Positions 21,467 to 25,216 of a stretch of 25,216 bases of DNA are shown here, one piece after another. The DNA lies in NCBI GenBank assembly GCA_024364805.1, contig CM044489.1:4402592-4427807 (forward strand), read 5' to 3'. Source of the stretch: Euprymna scolopes (lineage: Eukaryota; Mollusca; Cephalopoda; Sepiida; Sepiolidae). A program made the translations under genes and the position numbers. Numbering within the stretch: position 1 is the stretch's first letter; every line of letters begins with the position of its first letter. The notes under the pieces were generated by a model. The model was given only the letters and a program-made list of their open reading frames with translations, was not told the origin of the DNA and searched no databases.

Positions 21467-21470
<4 letters not shown>
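20601..21470 (+). repeat. Unit I repeat, copy C
   Basis: Same landmarks as copies A and B: ggtgggagaagaaaga, tttatttagttatttcactt, tgcagacaatt, ttagtttatcatctaaat, taatggctatacccgtg, gaggaagatagaagcatcgg followed by tcgaaaatatg, and the 40-nt palindrome at 21406-21445. It ends at a TA tract (21471-21501). Copies B and C are in the same orientation. Confidence 0.9.
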
Positions 21471-21501
<31 letters not shown>

Positions 21502-21503
<2 letters not shown>

Positions 21504-21610
21504 CTTTATTCGTTTTCTATTGGTGACGTGCAAGAATGCAGAATAATATGAAAAAAAAACTGTTTTTACAAGTACATATTTATCGACCAATCCTTCAGTC
21601 TTCATCAGTG
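21502..21610 (-). repeat. Element tail ending in (TA)n
   Basis: On the minus strand, CTGATGAAGACTGAAGG (about 21608-21592) is followed by TTGGTCGATAAA and then an AT-rich tail with ttcttgcacgtcacc that enters the TA tract at 21471-21501 from the right. It is distantly similar to the tail of unit I, which enters the same tract from the left. Confidence 0.6.
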
Positions 21611-22190
21611 TAGTGAAAGTGATGAGCATACACGGGGAAAAGGGGGAACGAAAAGGAAGGAGGAGGAGGTTGGGCTAGTGAGAAAGTGTCCCGTCAGTTA
21701 CACACATACACACAGTGCATATGCACATATAAAAAAAAAAATTATATAGTAAATAATTCCAAGAGAGAACAAGAATTCAAAACACATGAGACGTTATGAG
21801 GAGATACGCTATGTATTCATTTGTAAATACAACAGCAATTTCTTCATTCGAAAAAAGAACGAAATATCTACAATATTAAGCTGAACGTCTGTGGTAGGGG
21901 TGTCAGGTCACGAATAGGCCCCTATATGGTGGACAATTATAGAAAACTGATCACATATAATGTTAGAAGGGGCACAGATAAAGAGAGGGACACAGAGAGA
22001 GACCGAGTGTGAGAGAGAAACAGAAGACAGAAGTGACCACAACCCAATAAACTAGTATAAAAATTGAACATTCCAATGAAAAGTAAATTCACTTACACGT
22101 TTCCATCTCTCGGAAAAATTTCAAATGAACTACGAAAATGCTCTTTTTACATCTTCAACACATCTTGAATATATTCTAAGCATTTGAAAT
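21611..22190. other. Purine-rich sequence, no gene recognised
   Basis: Includes gga-rich DNA at 21630-21672, a CA run near 21703-21715 and an agaga-rich run at 21980-22030. No protein or RNA match is apparent. It may be the body of the repeat whose tail starts at about 22196. Confidence 0.4.
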
Positions 22191-22195
22191 ACCTT

Positions 22196-22401
22196 CTGAA
22201 GAGGGCGCGTCACAGAACGTCTGAAACGCGTTAAAAACGATTTCAATAATTTAAAAACATTATTACAATGATCTAAACATAATTTTAAATGAAATACCAA
22301 GACACGGAATGATAAAATAATTTTTAAAAGTACACATAGTTGGTAACCCCCCCTTTATTTAAATATACATATTTCTCTCGTAAGAATTTCCTACCCCATT
22401 T

Positions 22402-22407
<6 letters not shown>
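22196..22407 (+). repeat. Element tail ending in (TA)n
   Basis: CTGAAGAGGGCGCG (from 22196) is followed by cgtctgaaacgcg and then an AT-rich tail that runs into the TA tract at 22408. CGCGT and ACGCG in the head can pair. This is the same general layout as the other tails, on the opposite strand to the hammerhead-bearing tail across the TA tract. Confidence 0.5.

Positions 22408-22470
<63 letters not shown>
22408..22470. repeat. (TA)n microsatellite
   Basis: About 63 bp of pure AT, entered from both sides by element tails. Confidence 0.97.
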
Positions 22471-22473
<3 letters not shown>

Positions 22474-22690
22474 TAGTTTTTTTTTGGAAAAATAATTCCA
22501 GCAGAGTGCTCAATTAAAAGGAAAATCCAAATTTTAAGAGCGTACTTATATTTTGTGTACAGAAAGTTGTTAGTTGAGACAGGTCATTGGTACCGTCGGT
22601 TTCAAGCCCGATAATAAGGCCCGTTTAAGGTATCCTTATCGAGCTCTCTTCAGCCAATATTCGTCCCGCACGAAAATTCTAGCGCTGGAC
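22471..22690 (-). repeat. Hammerhead-bearing element tail ending in (TA)n
   Basis: The hammerhead is followed on the minus strand by about 105 nt of AT-rich tail, which then meets the TA tract. Upstream of the ribozyme (toward 22690 and beyond) I recognise no coding sequence. The size of the parent repeat cannot be set from one copy. Confidence 0.5.
22576..22667 (-). ncRNA. Type I hammerhead ribozyme
   Basis: Plus-strand positions are given; the RNA reads leftwards. Stem I outer: GGGAC (22667-22663) with GTCTC (22580-22576), one G-U pair. Stem I inner: ATTGG (22658-22654) with CCAAT (22590-22586), perfect. Core strand 1: CTGAAGA (22653-22647), matching the invariant CUGANGA. Stem II: GAGCTCGATAA (22646-22636) with TTATCGGGCTT (22614-22604), 11 bp with two G-U pairs. 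Core strand 2: GAA (22603-22601). Stem III: ACC (22600-22598) with GGT (22594-22592) around a GAC loop. Cleavage triplet GUA, with cleavage after the A at 22591. The closing pair of stem II is G-U where G-C is usual, and stem II is longer than in most retroelement hammerheads. An open stem I with a tiny stem III is the type I form known from Penelope-like elements and retrozymes. The function is to self-cleave a transcript of the host repeat. Confidence 0.85.
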
Positions 22691-23631
22691 AACATTATAT
22701 ACCCATAGAATAAAAATGAAGTTAAAATACAAATAAATAAATGTATATAGACTACAATGAAAATATCCGAACGATAAATAAATAAAACTGTAATAAATAC
22801 TTTAAAACGAGTGATAGACGGAAAGCGATTTGTAAGATATGAAATTGTCCTGAACGTCTATAGAAAGACCGTGTATAGAATAACATGAAAAATTCCACTG
22901 CAACTAACATCCATGTACTAAACTAAACCCTTGGAAACAACCTCTAAAATATCTGGCAAAATATCTAAAAGGCGTCTTTAAATTCAGAGAAAATTGTCAC
23001 ACAGAATACAAACGTGTAGGCACTCCCTGAATTAAATCTCTAAGATCGGTTCAGATATAAACCTTCCTTAATTAATATGTTATTTCTTTTCATAAATTTA
23101 TATTGGCTTATTTTCATGGTTTAAAGCATTTAATACAACATATTCTCATGAAAGATAATGAATTTTATTAATGTTTTATGAAAAAATTCCACCTCTTTGT
23201 TTTTAATAAAATAAATATAATAAATCTTATTATAAGCTTTTTTATTATAAGTTATTTTGTTATAAGTTTTTTTAACATAAGGCGATTCATTACAGAGGCA
23301 TATAATGTTTGAATAACGATTGTGTATTGAACTACATTTCTATGACCCTTCTATTAGGTTTCATTTGTACACCATGTGTTCAAAAGAAATCCCGACGGCA
23401 TGATTGATCTCAGGAAACACTAGATATCCGCAGGCTGTTCACCTGAATTGTTGTGCCTTAAGCTATACACATGCACGCCCACACACGCACATACATATTA
23501 ATGCATATTTGATATTTCGCTTGTAGAAAAACAGTTTAGCATTGTAATTTTATTTCCTATGTAAATAACCAAGTAATTTATATTATCGAAACTCTCATTA
23601 TTCGCTAAGTTATTATGTGTTAAATGAAGTG
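22691..23631. other. AT-rich stretch without recognised genes
   Basis: No protein motif found. At 23216-23282 there is an imperfect tandem repeat of about 17 bp (ttattataagcttttt, ttattataagttatttt, gttataagttttttt). CA-rich DNA lies near 23466-23495. Confidence 0.5.
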
Positions 23632-23796
23632 AATATATATATATATACGTATGTATATATATGTATATATAAATATATATATACATATACGTATGTATAT
23701 ATATATGTATATATACATATATATGTATAGATACACATATATACATGCATATATGTATATATATATACATATATATATACATATATATACATATAT

Positions 23797-23841
<45 letters not shown>
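23632..23841. repeat. TA-rich compound microsatellite
   Basis: TA runs interrupted by acat, gtat and cgta steps, ending in a pure TA run. Ile/Tyr frames on both strands are artefacts. Confidence 0.95.
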
Positions 23842-23843
<2 letters not shown>

Positions 23844-23978
23844 AGAAAATAAATAGAATATGGAAAAAGCTTAAACCAGAAACTTACAAACCAGGTTTTG
23901 TTTTTTACTCTTTTTCACTGCTCTCGATTAATATTGACACACGCACACGCATATATATGTGTGTATGCAAAATATATA

Positions 23979-24001
23979 CGAGGGGCGTGCAGTAAGTAAT
24001 G
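23979..24001 (+). repeat. Mariner left inverted terminal repeat
   Basis: cgaggggcgtgcagtaagta continuing to 24001. It is the complement of 25183-25205 apart from about three positions. Confidence 0.9.
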
Positions 24002-24081
24002 GGTCTGAACCATTCCAGTTGTCTGATCTAGCTGAAATTTTGCATGTGCAATGATTTATATCTCTACGGCAAATTACAACT

Positions 24082-25133
24082 TTGAACTATTCGCGGTTTC
24101 TTTTTTACAGGTATTTGACCTTAGTCAAGTATGAAATAGAACCTGTTGAATGTCGGGCAGTGATCCGGTTTTTGCATTTTGGAGGACGCAAACCACAGGA
24201 GACTTTTGATGAACTGAAAGAAACTTATTGTGATAATGCCCACTCATATGACCTTGTAAAACGCTGGCATCGTGAAAACAAACACGGACGAAAGTCCGTG
24301 GAAACAGCTCCCAGACCTGGTCGCCTCCATTTCTGCCATTGAAGAGACATCTGTCCATTAAGTTGAGGCTGCCATTTTGGATGATCGGCACATTACTATT
24401 CGCTAGCCAAATATGTAAAGATTAGTACAGAGTCTGTGGAGACTATCATTCATTACCATCTGCATATGCATAAGGTGTCAACCAGATGCATTCCCAGGTT
24501 GCTTACACAAGTCCAGAAGCGAGAACGCGTCTAGTGCTCGAGGATAAATTAGGAAATGTTCCAAGAAGATGAGTCAAAGTTTTTCAAAAGACTGATTACA
24601 CAGGATTACTGTGATCCAGAGACCAAAGCCCAGTCGATGCAGTGGAAGCACTTGGACTCACCACCTCCAAAGAAGGCAAGGGTGCAGCTCTTCGCTGGCA
24701 AGGTCATGCTCAAAGTCTCCTGGGACCAGGACGGAGTAGGTATGACATATTTTCTGGCAAAGGGTATCACAATTACAGGAGCCTATTATGCTTCACTTTT
24801 GAGGAAATTAAGGGAAGCTATCAAAATCAAGAGGCGGGGCAAGATCAGCAAAGGTACCATCCTCATGCAGGACAACGATCCAGTCGCGAGATCAGAAGCA
24901 CTGGTTGTGGTTATGAAATCCTACCCCACCCTCCCTACACGCCTGACCTTGCGCCCTCTGATTTTAATCTATTCCCAGCCAAGAAGTTGTTTTTGAAAGG
25001 AGGGCGTTTCCCAGATTACTCAACGTGGTCTGAGGACCTATCCGTTGTGTTCTACAAAAACGGTCTCCAGAACTGCAGCAAAAGATGGAAGAAATACATA
25101 AATCTGGATTGTTCCTATGTCGAGAAAGACTAA
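24082..25133 (+). pseudogene. Mariner transposase, inactivated
   Basis: The helix-turn-helix DNA-binding part is open at about 24125-24339, with ECRAVIRFLHFGG, HSYDLVKRWHRENKHGR and SVETAPRPGR. The middle, to about 24555, has several stops and a frame change, but VEAAILDDRHITIR and LHMHKVSTRCIPRLLTQVQK are recognisable. From 24556 the catalytic half is open: FQEDESKFFKRLI, DPETKAQSMQWKHLDSPPPK, GAYYASLLRKLREAIK and ILMQDNDPV, which holds the second Asp. A frameshift near 24895 moves the rest to another frame with GYEILPHPPYTPDLAPSDF, holding the third Asp, then YVEKD at the end. The region of the first catalytic Asp (normally ITGDETW) reads ITQDYC and seems to lack a few codons. The start codon is uncertain. 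Confidence 0.9.
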
Positions 25134-25182
25134 TAACTGTGAAAGTTTCGTTGCTCTACTGCTATGGGAAGTGGATCCGGGG

Positions 25183-25205
25183 CATTACTTATCGCACGCC
25201 CCTCA
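25183..25205 (-). repeat. Mariner right inverted terminal repeat
   Basis: cattacttatcgcacgcccc continuing to 25205, directly followed by the TA target site and a TA run. Confidence 0.9.
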
Positions 25206-25216
25206 TATATATATAT

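Larger units (their letters stand above)
23979..25205 (+). mobile_element. Mariner (DD34D) transposon, near full length
   Basis: The ends are inverted repeats of about 23 bp (23979-24001 and 25183-25205), about 20 of 23 matching. The shared part reads gaggggcgtgc and taagtaatg. TA flanks both sides (23977-23978 and 25206-25207), the mariner target duplication. The length of 1227 bp is close to the usual 1.3 kb. The insertion lies against a TA microsatellite that runs to the window's end. The transposase inside is dead. Confidence 0.92.

Noticed and set aside
21565-21612. Hammerhead on the minus strand (CTGATGAAGACTG)
   Set aside because: A possible 4-bp stem I and weak stem II exist, but the second core strand reads GATAAA and stem III is missing.
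22196-22260. Second full hammerhead on the plus strand
   Set aside because: The core-like strands are present, but the segment between them does not pair as stem II and no complement for stem I follows.
24125-24391. 88-residue minus-strand frame
   Set aside because: Antisense shadow of the mariner helix-turn-helix region.

Overview
This window looks like intergenic or intronic DNA from a mollusc, most likely an octopod cephalopod. I base this on strong AT-richness, many long (TA)n, (TATG)n and (AAT)n tracts, and a dense mix of decayed LINEs, Penelope-like sequences, a Gypsy-type LTR fossil and a mariner. There is also a cat-cat-cgt-rich tandem repeat of a kind I associate with octopus genomes. 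The species call is inference. I found no host gene with confidence. The only candidate is a small, less AT-rich patch around 8453-8704 with a TATA-like box and short open frames on both strands.

Layout. 1-1584 is featureless AT-rich DNA, followed by a (TA)n tract and a 41-bp tandem duplication. 1745-2545 (minus) is a broken Jockey/CR1-like LINE reverse transcriptase. 3247-5818 (minus) is a broken Ty3/Gypsy fossil with both LTRs and a candidate 5-bp target duplication. 5824-10446 is mostly empty. 11660-15892 holds a Penelope-like element (PLE) neighbourhood: two repeat modules, unit I (about 850 bp) and unit II (about 150-180 bp), occur in several copies around a decayed PLE reading frame. 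16041-16405 is a 165-bp-period tandem repeat. 16786-17089 has two tRNA-like (box A/box B) repeats. 17084-17590 (minus) is an R1/I-like LINE fragment. 17721-18324 is a foldback element with 157-bp arms and a second hairpin inside it. 19124-20092 (minus) is the 3' half of a LINE that appears to be the same family as the one at 1745-2545. 20601-21470 is a third copy of unit I. 22196-22667 has two element tails converging on one (TA)n tract. 23979-25205 is a near full-length mariner with both inverted repeats and TA target sites.

Most striking observation. On the minus strand at 22576-22667 the sequence folds by eye into a complete type I hammerhead ribozyme. All core bases are present. It has a two-part stem I, an 11-bp stem II, a 3-bp stem III, and a permitted cleavage triplet ending at 22591. 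It lies about 105 nt upstream of a (TA)n tract. Several other (TA)n tracts in the window are also abutted by an AT-rich tail that starts with a CTGANGA...GAAA-like motif. PLEs and their small derivatives are known to carry hammerheads in their terminal repeats, so the window may record one retroelement group, or several related ones, that home to or end in TA microsatellites.
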